Assembly (NCBI GenBank): GCA_033782935.1
Contig: JAWQEG010000166.1
Span: 4,281,501-4,345,500 of the forward strand
Origin: Petrolisthes cinctipes
Lineage: Eukaryota > Arthropoda > Malacostraca > Decapoda > Porcellanidae
Direction of reading: 5' to 3'
DNA length: 64,000 nt
This document shows positions 1-10,585 of the stretch, in pieces (within the stretch, counting starts at the first letter, position 1; each line of letters opens with the position of its first letter). The notes under the pieces are model-generated. The model did no database searches, was not told the origin of the DNA, and saw only the letters and a program-made list of their open reading frames with translations. Position numbers and translations under genes: made by a program.

Positions 1-51
1 ATTCACATCGCCCTACAGGAGCTCCTTTCACCTTTTTTATCCCTTGTTTAT

Positions 52-301
52 GCTTATAGCTCTAATTATTCCCACTTCTGCTGTCGTGAATATATATGGA
101 AAATAAAACACTTTATTCATAATTTTATGTACATAAATATTTACTTAAGCAAATTAGTAAAAAGAAGGCATGTATATAAAAAATAATAGTGCTTATAGCT
201 CTAATTATTTTCACTTCTGCTGTCGCGAATATATATCGAAAATAAAACACTTTATTCATAAATATTTACTTAAGCAAATTAGTAAAAAGAAGGCATGTAT
301 C
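52..301. repeat. Two-copy imperfect direct repeat
   Basis: Two copies of one AT-rich unit lie at about 52-176 and 191-301. Both start GCTTATAGCTCTAATTATT and end AAAAAGAAGGCATGTAT. The second copy lacks about 14 bases present in the first around 121-135. Origin unknown; no coding potential. Confidence 0.8.
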
Positions 302-327
302 GCGCACTCCCTGGACTGTGTTAGCGC

Positions 328-939
328 GGGACTGGGTATACAGTAGGTCTGGACGAAACCAAAATCCTCAAGATTAAGGACCACCTTGACATGAGAGGCA
401 CACAAACACTTGCTGCAGCCTCCAGAAATCTACGCCACCCACTACACTACATGGCAAAACACCCAGAGATGCCAAGAAACATCAAAACAACCCCCAATAC
501 ACGATACCATACACATATACTATCATCTCTTACACCCTGCCCACCCCAAACCAATCTCCAAAAACACATCCACACTCAAATCACCCACCAATCCATCAAG
601 AAACTTAAAAACAACACCCTGCTACATGCACGACCCCCTGACATCCACCCATCAGAATCCTCCCTTCCTCGCGAAGACAGAGTCCACCCGGCCAGGTTGA
701 GAAGCGGCCACCATCCGGCTCTTCTGACATATCAAAAGAAACTAGATGGAACCATCACAGATACCTGCCCAGGATGCAACACAGCACCCCATTCTATTAA
801 ACACATTATGGAAGACTGCAACGAACACAACGACACTCGCCAACAACACAAGATACACTCACTGAGGGCACTGTGGGAAAGCCAGGTTCAAGCCATAGCC
901 TTCCTCAAGAGCTCGGGGCTGTTCGGCCAGACAGCCTGA
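328..939 (+). pseudogene. Non-LTR retrotransposon, 3' coding end
   Basis: An open frame runs from about 328 through the Met at 391 to a stop at 939. It resembles the C-terminal tail that follows the reverse transcriptase (RT) in I/Jockey-superfamily non-LTR retrotransposons. The visible signs are REDRVHPARLRSGHH near residue 95 and a Cys/His cluster, CPGCNTAPHSIKHIMEDC, near residues 126-143, which is the zinc-knuckle-like end common in that group. No RT domain lies upstream, so this is a 5'-truncated copy. It ends at a short CAACAACAACT tail at about 947-957, after which sequence of the opposite orientation begins. The clade assignment is uncertain. Confidence 0.6.
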
Positions 940-960
940 GGAACTTCAACAACAACTAAG

Positions 961-2115
961 GGGGGGAGTGAAGAATCAGACCCAAATACACCATTCTTCA
1001 AGGTAGACCACCACTTATTTGGGCTCCGAGCATTCAGCAACACATCCCTGGCTCCAATATTGAACTGCTGCTCTGCCTCCGCATAGACACCATTAGCCAT
1101 TCTTTGGCACTCAATAAACTCATCACACTTTGCTCTGCAATGATCATGCGTCCACCTACGATAGGCACCCTGCTTAAGATCAAATTTGGCCCTACACTCA
1201 TCAGTAAACCAAGGTTTATCACTATTGCACACATGAATGATCTTCTTAGACACATATTGCTCAATTACCTTAGACAAATGCTGATTCAGCAACTCCACCG
1301 GATTATCAGCAACATACATTAGATGCCATGGAAACCCATGCACAGCACAACAAACTGCATCCCAATTAACACGATTCTTCAGAAGCACTTCCCTCCTCAC
1401 ACACAGGTTCGGAACTGATTGGGCAGTGGAAACCTTCACAGAGAGAGAAGAATGATCTGAACGTCCAATTGGTGCGACCACAGCTACTTCCATCAGTCAT
1501 CACCAGGTCAAGGGATCCACCATGCAACACCATGACGAGTCGTTATTGAGGACCCTAGCCATTCCTCATGGTGCACATTGAGATCACCCATAAAGACAAA
1601 TGACGCACGACTGTCCTCCGCTTGTACCCTAGCCATTGATGTTAACAAACAGTCATATATACCATCCTCCAGATCTGGGTTCCAATACAAGCTGTAAAGA
1701 TAAAAGTTTAACTGTCTCCCACATACTCTCAAAACCCTCATCTCACAGCATCCACATTCAAACTTTTTCTGTCTAAAACAACCAAAACCATCTCTAACCC
1801 ACGAGACCGCAGTAACTCCCCACGGTACAGCAGAACAGGTCAACCAAAACCAGGAATCCGTAATTCTGACTGATGACGCCTGTCAGAGACTAGAGTTTCT
1901 GAGCATAACAGCACATCATAATGGGGGGCTGCCACAGTCAAATCAGCAGAATTCCCAGATAAACCACGCACATTCGAGTAAAGTACTCTGCAGCACCGAG
2001 GAGGAGGACGTCTCGGACCCGGGTTCAACTCCACATCAGGAAACCTAAGTTTCAGGCAAACAAAAAAAAGCAGATAGAGAAAACCCATAAAACTAGATCT
2101 TTGGATGCATAACAC
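961..2115 (-). pseudogene. Non-LTR retrotransposon, 5' half (endonuclease and linker), broken
   Basis: Read on the minus strand, three frames in order (2115-1840, 1843-1508, 1493 to about 960) give one decayed protein. The first has a hydrophobic start, a 2A-like motif, then an apurinic endonuclease start (VLYSNVRGLSGN). The second has FMGDLNVHHEEWL, the GDxN endonuclease motif. The third has SDHSSLSV, the SDH motif that closes the endonuclease, then the linker that precedes RT (KPWFTDECRAKF). The frames are offset and the stretch between GDxN and SDH is too short, so frameshifts and an internal deletion are likely. RT is absent; the copy is cut at about 960. Clade probably CR1/Jockey-like (inference). 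Confidence 0.7.
2014..2037 (-). other. 2A-like ribosome-skipping motif (DVELNPGP)
   Basis: Codons on the minus strand spell DVELNPGP, residues 27-34 of the frame starting at 2115. This matches the 2A consensus D(V/I)ExNPGP. It lies just upstream of the endonuclease domain, where 2A-like sequences are known in some APE-type non-LTR retrotransposons. Skipping activity is inferred from the motif only. Confidence 0.65.
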
Positions 2116-3257
2116 AGAGTCAAATTATACTAGAGGGGCAGTAACGATGGTAAAGAAGCTGCCACCACCTACTAGTCCCGTAGCCCTGCCCAGACAACAT
2201 AGGATTGGCGGGAAAATTATGAAGAAAAAATAGAAAGAGGAAAAGAAGTATACGCCAAGCCCCGTATGGAAGGGAGAGGAGAGAGTTGAAGGAAGATCGG
2301 GCTTGCAACTATGGCTTCAACTCTAAACTTCCTCTCAGGGATGCCGTTGGTCCACCAAAAAGGTGGACTCATCCGCCTTCGGAACAGCATTTCCTCTGAA
2401 CCAGGACAACCCAGTGCCCCTAACATTCCCAACTCATACGCCTCACCCAAAATACAAGAAAGACATTGCACATAGGTGAACCGGTGGTACAGGAATGTTA
2501 AGATGAGATATACCGCCCACTATACTATACTAAAAGAATTACCAGCAATCCAGCAACATACCTACAACGACTTCCAGACATAAGTATGATGATGACTGTT
2601 AATTTAAGACATTTTTTCCTTTTCTTATTCTAAAGAACTGAATAGCTACCAAAGGATACCAGATTATGTCCCATGGTTTGGTCCTGCTATATTAGGTATG
2701 GTATATAGTCCTTTTTGGTTTGGTTAGCCCAGTATGCAACTTAGTCAAATTAGCCAAAATTACCACCTCATTTGGGAATTATTACCGAATTATACATGTG
2801 CGAGATATCTAATTTTCACTGTAATATATGTTCTCATGGTCAAACTTCCGTATGTTTGATATAGAGCAAACTACTGGGAACTAACCGTGGTAAAGTACCA
2901 GGACCTGACCGGGGCAAAATACTGGGACCTAGCCGGATCTGGCAACACTGCTACAAAACTGCAATAGTCTAGAATCTTAGATAAATACCATTTGGACCTA
3001 GAAAGAATGAAAAATATAAACAGGACAAACTCATCACACACACAGACACTAACGTTCCCTAAATTCACCTAACTAAACCACTTGAAACTATTTAACTCCA
3101 ATTGCCGAAAGCAGTATATGTGTACCCATATTATTACACCAACACTGAAATTGGATTATTTTTACAAGTTGCCACAACGCGATTTTAAAATTTTTACTAT
3201 TACCAGTGTTTATATTTCAGTATTACAAACAACTTTTCTCTATACCATTTGCTTAGC
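2116..3257. other. No gene recognised
   Basis: The first 200-350 bases, read on the minus strand, may be 5' leader of the endonuclease fragment. The rest is AT-rich and stop-dense. I see no conserved coding sequence. Confidence 0.5.
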
Positions 3258-3590
3258 AAATGCGTTATAACACTATTTACCTCTTGTAAGTGTAGTGAGT
3301 GTCGTATTTTTCAGAGTCCAAAAATTTCGTTACATCCCCCATTTCACGCTTTTCTTATTACATTATGCTTTATTTCATCTTGTAATACAATATTTCTTAG
3401 TAACATTTCCGTCATAAATGCGTTATAACACTAATTACCTCTTATAAGTGTAGTGAGTGTCGTATTTTTCAGAGTCCAAAAATTTCGTAAAATTGGCTTT
3501 TTCACACATTTCTTATTACAATAAGCTCTATTTCATCTTGTACTACAATATTTCTTAGTAGCATTTCCGTTATAAATGCGTTATAAGGCC
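3258..3590. repeat. 158-bp tandem repeat, about 2.1 copies
   Basis: AAATGCGTTATAA recurs at 3258, 3416 and 3574, exactly 158 bases apart. The units share GTGTAGTGAGTGTCGTATTT and TTTCTTAGTA. The second unit differs by scattered substitutions. Non-coding, satellite-like. Confidence 0.85.
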
Positions 3591-4217
3591 ACTCTCACGA
3601 TTTCTAAGCAATGTGTTTGCAAGTGAAAACAAATATGGCTGCCATTGGGCATTGAATTCAAAACATAGGTCAGCTGATCTATGAGCCCCACAGTGCGACC
3701 TGGTGGCACATATTTTAACTCCAAGCCAAATCTAACCAATCAGTTTTTCACACAATTCTATCATCTCCTTATTGACCAATCATAGACCTACAACACGTGA
3801 CTACTTCACTGAAACTTCAGTCTCTCCATTTATCTTGCCAGTATAACATTACTGTCTGTCTGTGGAGGAGGTATATCCTTGGCTCACCTGGTTAACTCAC
3901 CTGGCTGCTTGGTTTTACGAAAATTTACTGGAGAAACACAGAAATTATACAAGAAAACACTTGTGCCTCTTATTGAAAAATAAATTAGTCCATGATCAGT
4001 TATAATAACTGGTTTAAAGTGCTTTGAATATAAGGTCATCCAGTCCACCTGCCACCAATACAACTTGCCAGAATACAACACTACCACCTACTCTTCAACT
4101 CCACAAGAACCAGTACCTTCCACATCATTTGCTTCCAATTAAGGTAAATTGGTGTATGAAACAAGGGGTCTGATTTGGTCTTCCTAATTCTATAACAAAT
4201 TGATGTTCTGGTTAAGA
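3591..4217. other. No gene recognised
   Basis: Mixed AT-rich sequence without a recognisable coding region, RNA gene or element end. Confidence 0.5.
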
Positions 4218-4430
4218 CCGAAGGATGCCAAGGTTAGGTCCCGAAGGATGCCATGATTTGGTCTCGAAGAATGCCAAGGTTAGGTCCCGAAGGATACCAA
4301 GGTTAGGTCCCGAAGTATGCCATGGTTAGGTTCCGAAGTATGCCATGGTTAGGTTCCGAAGGATGACAGGGTTAGGTTCTGAAGGATGCCCCCTTCTAGG
4401 TTAGGTTAGGTCAGGTCAGGTAAGGTCTTT
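4218..4430. repeat. 23-bp minisatellite followed by TTAGG-like stretch
   Basis: About 7.5 copies of a 23-base unit, CCGAAGGATGCCAAGGTTAGG plus TC, run from 4218 to about 4392 with substitutions between copies. From about 4397 to 4430 it continues as short GGTTAGGTTAGGTCAGGTCAG sequence that resembles the arthropod TTAGG telomeric repeat. It is too short and impure to call telomeric. Another CCGAAGGATGCC occurs at about 4467. Confidence 0.85.
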
Positions 4431-4500
4431 TTAATTCTGTAATATCTCGATGCTATGGTTAAGACCGAAGGATGCCCGATCCAGGTTGGGTCAGAAAAAA

Positions 4501-4760
4501 GTTGGCTCGGGTTTTTAATTTTTCAATATTTATGCTCGTTGAAAACTGGAAAACCCGAGCCAAGTTTGGCAAAACTTGGCTCGGGTTTTCCAGTTTTCCA
4601 GATTTATGCTTGTAGAAAATTGGAAAACCCGAGCCAACTTTTGCCAAAACTTGGCTCGGGTTTTCCAATTTTCCAGATTTATGCTTGTTGAAAATTGGAA
4701 AACCCGAGCCAACTTTTGCCGAAACTTGGCTCGGGTTTTCCACTTTTTGACATTTATGGC
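4501..4760. repeat. 75-bp palindromic satellite
   Basis: TTGGCTCGGG recurs at about 4501, 4576, 4651 and 4726, a 75-base period. Each unit holds TTGGCTCGGGTTTTCC and its inverse GGAAAACCCGAGCCAA, so the array can fold into serial hairpins. The inversion also keeps both strands open: overlapping frames on plus and minus encode similar repeats (SGFPIF / ARVFQFS). I treat these frames as by-products of the repeat, not genes. Confidence 0.85.
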
Positions 4761-5932
4761 ATGTCATGAGTGCAATCTAGAAAGGCAAATATACTATATT
4801 ATGAGTTTTCCCCCCACCCAAAACCCCCGATTTCCCAGGCTCTCCCCCAAGATTGTTGGATGGGGGGGGAGGGGGGCTATCTCCAAAACGAAGCATTTCC
4901 TAAAGAAACGAAGGTCAACATCACTCAAATCACACTAAAACCTTCTACGAATTATATATTTTTCCTATGAAATCCTGTTGTGGCAACTTGTAAAAATTTA
5001 CCCTGAAATTACACGCTAACAACAAAATACAATGACATGTGTTATGACAGGATGATGGTGAAACAAGTGTGGTCCCTCAAGGTCATTCAGTAACTACTTT
5101 ATTAACGTACCCAATTTCTCCCAGCAATTGTTTATGTCCAGAATTTTGCACAGTTTTTCCCTCTCGGTGTAAGGCAGGTCATACACGTACTTGACCTGCC
5201 GTGGCCTGTCGTGGTTACGTGACATGGTATAGTACACTTGTCAACACACACACACAGATTGACGCTACTGTTTACATCTCACAGCTGCTCTCCAGGCGTG
5301 CCAACCTCAGTCTGTGGGCACCATTTTTTATAGTTTTCACACATACATGTCAGATTTATGTGCTTATTTAATTTCCCCACGGATTGGACCCTTCTAAGAC
5401 ACTTTTGTTCAATGGCATTTCCCTCAATAAAGTCCTCGTTCACAACTTAACTCTTCCCTTATTATTATCCCTTATTAAGGAATCCCTAAACATATATAGT
5501 GTAGCCTGTCCGGCGGGCGGCGGCCTTGCAGCTCAGGGTTGCCAGGTGGTGGATCGCGAGCCAGCCCGAACCCATCCCAAAAACCGCCAAAAAACCGCGA
5601 CCCTTGTCTCCAAAAGCAGCCAAAAACAGCCCAAGCCTAGAATCATCAGTATAGTGTACATAAATCATAGGATACATGGGATTATTTAAAAAAAAAAAAA
5701 AAAACAGTAATATAACAAGGAAGTATTGTATTTAACTTAAGCATGCATTCAATTAATAATATGAGCAATATAATGTATTACACTACATTTATTTTCAACC
5801 AATTTTATTTTTATACACACACACACACACAGTACATACCGTATCTATCAGCTGTTAATCCCTTTACTGACCCCTCCTCACTATCCCTCCCCTACCTCAC
5901 CTCACCTCACACACACACACACTATAAAAAAA

Positions 5933-5963
<31 letters not shown>

Positions 5964-6112
5964 CATCATCTATGCAGTTAGTTTTGATAGCATTTATGTA
6001 TCACACGGTATGTCTATATGTTCATAGGTCAAGGTGAGTGACCAGACACTGGTGAACAGACATCTATACAGGAAAACCGAAAAAAAAAAAAAATATTTTG
6101 GCGGTATGGGTC
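4761..6112. other. Non-coding, microsatellites and a GC-rich dispersed repeat
   Basis: Holds C/G runs at 4811-4876, a GC-rich segment at about 5505-5640 with GTTGCCAGG and AAAACCGCC motifs that reappear in inverted form near 15585-15715, an A-run at about 5689-5704, CA repeats at about 5815-5830 and 5910-5925, an A-run at 5928-5948, and CA again to 5963. No gene recognised. Confidence 0.6.
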
Positions 6113-6405
6113 TGTAGTGAATCAAGCAAGCTGTACAGGTACTCAGACTGCGCTTCTCTATTCTCACTTGACCCAGCCGCTTTCCCACTCCCGCCTTGAA
6201 ACCTTCTCATACAGTTGACTCCTGGCTCCAGACACGCGAACACCTCTCCACTCTCCCCACTCGCTACTCTGAGCCAAACACACTCACACACCACGCTACT
6301 TGATTCACCACAACCTGTTACCCAAGTGTTACCTACCAATAAACTACCTTGTACTGCACAGCGAGTCTTCAATCATCCTGGGTGATAACGTCCCATATCG
6401 TTATA
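6113..6405 (+). repeat. Gypsy-A copy 1, 5' LTR
   Basis: Starts TGTAGTGAATCAAGC and ends ATCGTTATA. An AATAAA polyadenylation signal lies at 6338-6343. The matching 3' LTR is at 14824-15116. Confidence 0.92.
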
Positions 6406-6407
6406 AC

Positions 6408-6424
6408 TGGTGACCCCGGGAAAG
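6408..6424 (+). other. Gypsy-A copy 1 primer binding site
   Basis: TGGTGACCCCGGGAAAG begins two bases after the LTR. Its complement ends in CCA like a tRNA 3' end, as expected for a minus-strand primer site. The tRNA is not identified. Copy 2 has TGGTGAGCCCGGG at the same place. Confidence 0.8.
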
Positions 6425-7304
6425 ATTACATCCAGCCTGAAACGACTCTACCTATCTCCACGTGTGCACTGTGCAGCGACAACGCAAGGTAACCTTATAC
6501 ATCCGTCCTGAACCAAGCCATACGACGACTTCAAACTCCTGTCTCCCTTCTACACGAAGAACAGATTTTACACCCCACCCTCCAAGCCACGTGGTATCCC
6601 GAGACTACTCCCCAGGCTACAATACAACGCTTCTACGCTACTGTACACCCCATACGACACCGTCACCAGTCCCCTATATACGCATACGTTGCCCTCCTTT
6701 TCTTGCTTGTTGGGTATAGTATAAATCAGTGTTAAATCTCCAGTGCTCTTACCCCTCCACATTTGAATTAACGTAACATAATTCTTGTGTTTCCCACCTA
6801 TATTGCCCCCTCTCGCCATTTCCTTCCCATGGCGCCTACCTCGCACTAAAATATCGTCCTCCATAACCCCATGAGTTGCCTTAACCCCACACCACAATCT
6901 CACACTCCACTCGAGGGTCGCGCTCACAGAGCTATAAACATAGAGCTCGCCACCCGCCCCCTGGCGTGTCGCCACCGGAAGTGGGTTGGCGGCCATGATG
7001 CCTGCCCATCCCCTCAACCCGCCAGCCTGTTAGTTTATGCCAGAGTAAGATATTATTTCATTTATTCGGTCTTTTATTGATGATATGGTATATTAACAAC
7101 ATTATAGTAACTCACAATATATGAATAAGTATTTCTTTAACCGATATATTAGTGAATGACTGATTAAATATAAATACATTTCGGTTAATAGGTGAAATTA
7201 GTTAGATAAACAAAACTATCGTTGGCTCTCATCCACAGTCACCTTCTTATAATATATATATACAACGTACTTAATCTCTATTATGGTAAGTATTTTATGT
7301 TCAG

Positions 7305-7423
7305 TATGTATGTATGTATGTCACACTAGAGTAATATGTGTGTATGTATGTATGTCACACTAGAATATGTGTGTATGTATGTATGTCACACTAGAGTAAT
7401 ATGTATCTATGTATGTCACACTA
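7305..7423. repeat. TATG / GTCACACTAGAGTAATAT minisatellite, left part
   Basis: Repeats of GTATGTATGTATGTCACACTA with GAGTAATAT. The same repeat resumes at about 8583-8797 beyond the nested TIR element, and is found again at about 16145-16225 in the second copy of the host transposon. Confidence 0.85.
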
Positions 7424-7425
7424 TA

Positions 7426-8329
7426 CTCTGTCCAGCCTAAGGTGGCGGAGAAGCCCTGCCCTACAGGTGCGGTAGGCAGGTCAAGTACTTTTTCGGTTCC
7501 CTGATTGGCTAGAGGTGTTCAGCACACCGAGAAAAATAGAAGTGCTTCCTTTTTTCATGAATATTTCTGCTAATTAAGCAATATTCATGTCTATTATTAC
7601 TCACTCATTATTGTAAATTATATGTGTGAGCCTTACAGTCAAAATTCACAGTGACAATTTACTTGGAGCTCGTAATATCTTGATTTGAACATAGAGTGTG
7701 TAGTAAAAAGTGAGCGACTGAGAGGAAAAATGGTCAACTGGAGGACCTCTGAGTAACCCTTGTGACTTCCCGTGTTCGATAGCATACTTCAAGGCTTCTT
7801 CATCCATTTAGTACCATTTATTATACATTTAATTTCACCTATCTTTCGGAAGCACAAGGGTGTGTGTTTTTATGCAAGGAAAAAAAAAAAAACGCACTCA
7901 CAAATTCACTACTTACACAAAAAGTTTAATATATTTCAAAACCATGGCCAAAGAAAGCAGCAGGGCTCTGGGCAAGGAGTGGTGTGTGTGTGTGTGTGTG
8001 TGTGAATGGATTAACAAACCGACACAGTAAGTTGACAGGCGCCTATTGGGACCTGAGATTAGAATATGGCCTAAGGCAGTAAGAGAGAGAAACTTAGATG
8101 AAGGTAACAAATGAGGAATAAAGTGAAATAACTTATGATAAATGCTACTGTTAATGAAAGAATGAATAAATGGAATTTAAAAAAAAAATATACGGTAATG
8201 CCATTAATCTAAATATATCTATGTATATGATATGTGGGATAAAATATCATTAGATTATACTAATATGTGGGATAAAATATCATTAGATTATAGAATATAG
8301 AAAAGGAAAGGTTGTGAATGAATCGTGAA

Positions 8330-8399
<70 letters not shown>

Positions 8400-8580
8400 A
8401 AGGTCAGGTCACTGAGATTAATGCACCGCTATGCGACGTATGTGTGTGTGTGTGTATGTGTGTGACCCATGGTGTGACCAAAAGGAATCGAAACATCCCC
8501 TTTCCATCATCTACCAATCAGATACATCCAGGAATGTCCCAGAGAGGCAGGGCTTCTCCGCCACCTTAGGCTGGACAGGG
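7426..8580. mobile_element. Nested TIR element with TA/TATA target duplication
   Basis: About 35-base inverted ends begin CTCTGTCCAGCCTAAGGTGG on the left and CCCTGTCCAGCCTAAGGTGG when the right end is reversed, with one mismatch. Both sides are flanked by TATA, consistent with a TA duplication as in Tc1/mariner. The site lies in a minisatellite whose unit normally reads CACACTAGAGTAAT. No transposase frame is present; the inside is AT-rich with a (GA)n run. Probably a non-autonomous derivative. The family is an inference from the TA duplication alone. Confidence 0.75.
8333..8396. repeat. (GA)n microsatellite
   Basis: About 32 uninterrupted GA units. It creates an Arg-Glu repeat frame that I do not regard as a gene. 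Confidence 0.97.
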
Positions 8581-8582
8581 TA

Positions 8583-8797
8583 TAGAGTAATACTGTATGT
8601 ATGTATGTATGTCACACTAGAGTAATATGTATGTATGTATTTCACACTAGAGTAATATGTATGTATGTATGTATGTTACACTAGAATAATTAATATGTAT
8701 GTATATATGTCATACTAGAGTAATATGTATGTATGTCACACTAGAGTAATATGTATGTTTGTCACACTAGAGTAATATGTATGTATGTATGTATGTA
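8583..8797. repeat. TATG / GTCACACTAGAGTAATAT minisatellite, right part
   Basis: Continuation of the minisatellite at 7305-7423, separated from it by the TIR element. Eight or so degenerate units alternate TATG runs with CACACTAGAGTAATATG. Confidence 0.85.
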
Positions 8798-9630
8798 AGG
8801 TAAGTGGAGGGAGAGGGAGACAGATTACAGTTATATATATTTGTCTTGTTTAATAAACCAGTTTAAGTTTAATTTCTTTGCATAATTTTCCGTATGGACA
8901 TTATCTCAGCCTTGTTAATTGATTTAACAAAACCTTTATAATTAGATAACAAGATACAATGCATTACAAATCAGGGAAATGTCAATAACTGTGGAAAGAA
9001 ACATACTATACAAGTACGTACGGGAGTTCAATGGGCAACTATCTATACAATAGAGCGCTCGCCTGTGGTGACACTCCTCCCCTATCTAATAACACAGGGT
9101 TAAGCGCTCTATGTTTATAGCTCTGTGGTCGCGCTTGAGGAACCACGTGTTGCACCCTTCGCCACCAACCGACGCTCTACACAAAAGGATTAAGTACTAG
9201 ATATCAACAATTATTTTCTAATCTTTCTCTCAGTGAACCCTCCCCAGTGATTCTTCTCCCCAATTTTTTTCCATATCTATAGTATTATTGTACCGGCACA
9301 TTGCCGCATATCCCCAATGTTATATGTATTTTCTATTTATATGTAGTGCGAGATAGGAAAGCAATCCATTCTTCACCTACACCTACCCACACTCGCCACT
9401 CTCACTACCCCCTAGGGAATTCTCCTTCCTCCACCTCAGCCCACTCTGACTCAGTATCCCCCGATTTCCTACCATTTTCTTTACTCCCCCGAGTTCTTAC
9501 CATTTTTTTCGATTCCTTCTTCCCGGGGGGACTGATATATTTTACCTCCATACCCCATCGTGCTCCCGCTTTCCATCCATCCATCCATCCACTCCACACC
9601 GCATTGCATAACTTACGTCAAACCAACAAT

Positions 9631-10551
9631 ATGGCGCAAACATCTGAATTAGCCAACCCCACGAATAACACTCATCACACACCCACGTTATCCATTCCAT
9701 TCACCCCTCCATTCTCATCTGACACACTCGCGTGGTTGCAACACACAGAGGAAATCTGGAGAGGAGATAATAGTTCCGATGAGGCGAAATATCGGGCAAT
9801 CATCAGGGCCCTCCCAACAGATATATTCGCCTTAATCTCTCCTTCGCTTTGTACACTTACGCCTGGGTCACAGTATGAGGGTCTGAAAGCCGCTATCACG
9901 ACGGCGTGTGGAAATACCGTCCTACAGAACTATAAGGCCCTGGAAAATGTTCAGTTGGACGGGAGGAGCCCATCTGCACTCCTCAGACATATGCAACGGC
10001 TCAACCAAGCGGCAGGTAATCCTTTCCCAGACCTCATACTGAAAACAAGACACACTAATCTGATGCCGCCCCAGTTACGGCTGCACCTCATCGCTCAGCC
10101 AAACCTCACACTCCAGGAATATGGAGAGCGGGCCGACTCTCTCATGGACGCCCACATCGAGCAAGAGGGCTCATGGAGTGGCAACAGATTCCCATTAAAC
10201 ACCACAACAACGGCAGTAAATACCACCTCCACACCACCTCAGCATTCCTCCATGCAACCACAACCTACCGAACCATGCGGCAATACGGCAGAGTTAGTAC
10301 AATTAACGAGGGAGATACATAAAAACCTAGACACTTTACAACAACAACAATTGACACAACCACGTGAACAATCACGACCACTAGCTCTACCACCACCGCC
10401 CCAAGTCAGACAACCATGGCGACAGCAACAGATGCAGATATGCGTGTACCATCAACACTACGGGAGGCAAGCAAGGAACTGCCGAGCACCATGTCAATGG
10501 CCTAGTCACACACCTAACTCTGACCGCTTCGACAACCAGGGAAACTACTAA
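9631..10551 (+). CDS. gag: Gypsy-A copy 1 Gag
   Basis: Capsid-like structural protein of the retrotransposon, about 306 residues from MAQTSELANPTNN. The frame is open upstream to 9301, but I place the start at 9631 because the upstream part is low-complexity leader, and the same Met opens the frame in copy 2 (30468). The N-terminal 200 residues contain the Gypsy gag core (WLQHTEEIWRGDNSSDEAKY, then an LLRHMQRLNQAAG segment). A Gln-rich linker follows. The C-terminus has CVYHQHYGRQARNCRAPC, a degenerate zinc-knuckle common in arthropod Gypsy Gag. It acts in cytoplasmic particle assembly (family knowledge). Pol lies in the +1 frame relative to gag. Confidence 0.85.
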   Translation: MAQTSELANPTNNTHHTPTLSIPFTPPFSSDTLAWLQHTEEIWRGDNSSDEAKYRAIIRALPTDIFALISPSLCTLTPGSQYEGLKAAITTACGNTVLQNYKALENVQLDGRSPSALLRHMQRLNQAAGNPFPDLILKTRHTNLMPPQLRLHLIAQPNLTLQEYGERADSLMDAHIEQEGSWSGNRFPLNTTTTAVNTTSTPPQHSSMQPQPTEPCGNTAELVQLTREIHKNLDTLQQQQLTQPREQSRPLALPPPPQVRQPWRQQQMQICVYHQHYGRQARNCRAPCQWPSHTPNSDRFDNQGNY

Positions 10552-10585
10552 GGCGGTGGCGTGAGAGTAGACACGTCACTGCCGC

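Larger units (their letters stand above)
6925..9127. mobile_element. Non-autonomous DNA transposon, 8-bp TSD (hAT-like?), copy 1
   Basis: The ends are perfect inverted repeats of about 21 bases starting CACAGAGCTATAAACATAG. They are flanked by GTCGCGCT at 6917-6924 and 9128-9135, an 8-base duplication. Gypsy-A copy 2 shows the undivided site (GGTCGCGCTTGAGG on its sense strand), which confirms the insertion. No transposase is visible. The interior holds a TATG-rich minisatellite, a nested TIR element at 7426-8580 and AT-rich DNA. The 8-bp duplication fits hAT or P; the terminus CACAG is only a fair match to hAT ends, so the superfamily is open. A broken second copy starts at 15746. Confidence 0.85.

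Noticed and set aside
4218..4392. Regular 23-base repeats considered as a CRISPR-like array
   Set aside because: No unique spacers between repeats; a plain minisatellite in eukaryotic DNA.
4397..4430. Chromosome-end telomere repeat
   Set aside because: Only a few impure TTAGG-like units flanked by ordinary sequence on both sides.
4455..4938. Overlapping frames on both strands with repeated SGFPIF or ARVFQFS blocks
   Set aside because: Explained by the 75-base palindromic satellite; no start context or domain.
8318..8569. Frame with long Arg-Glu repeat
   Set aside because: Translation of the (GA)n microsatellite; no domain and no support on either side.
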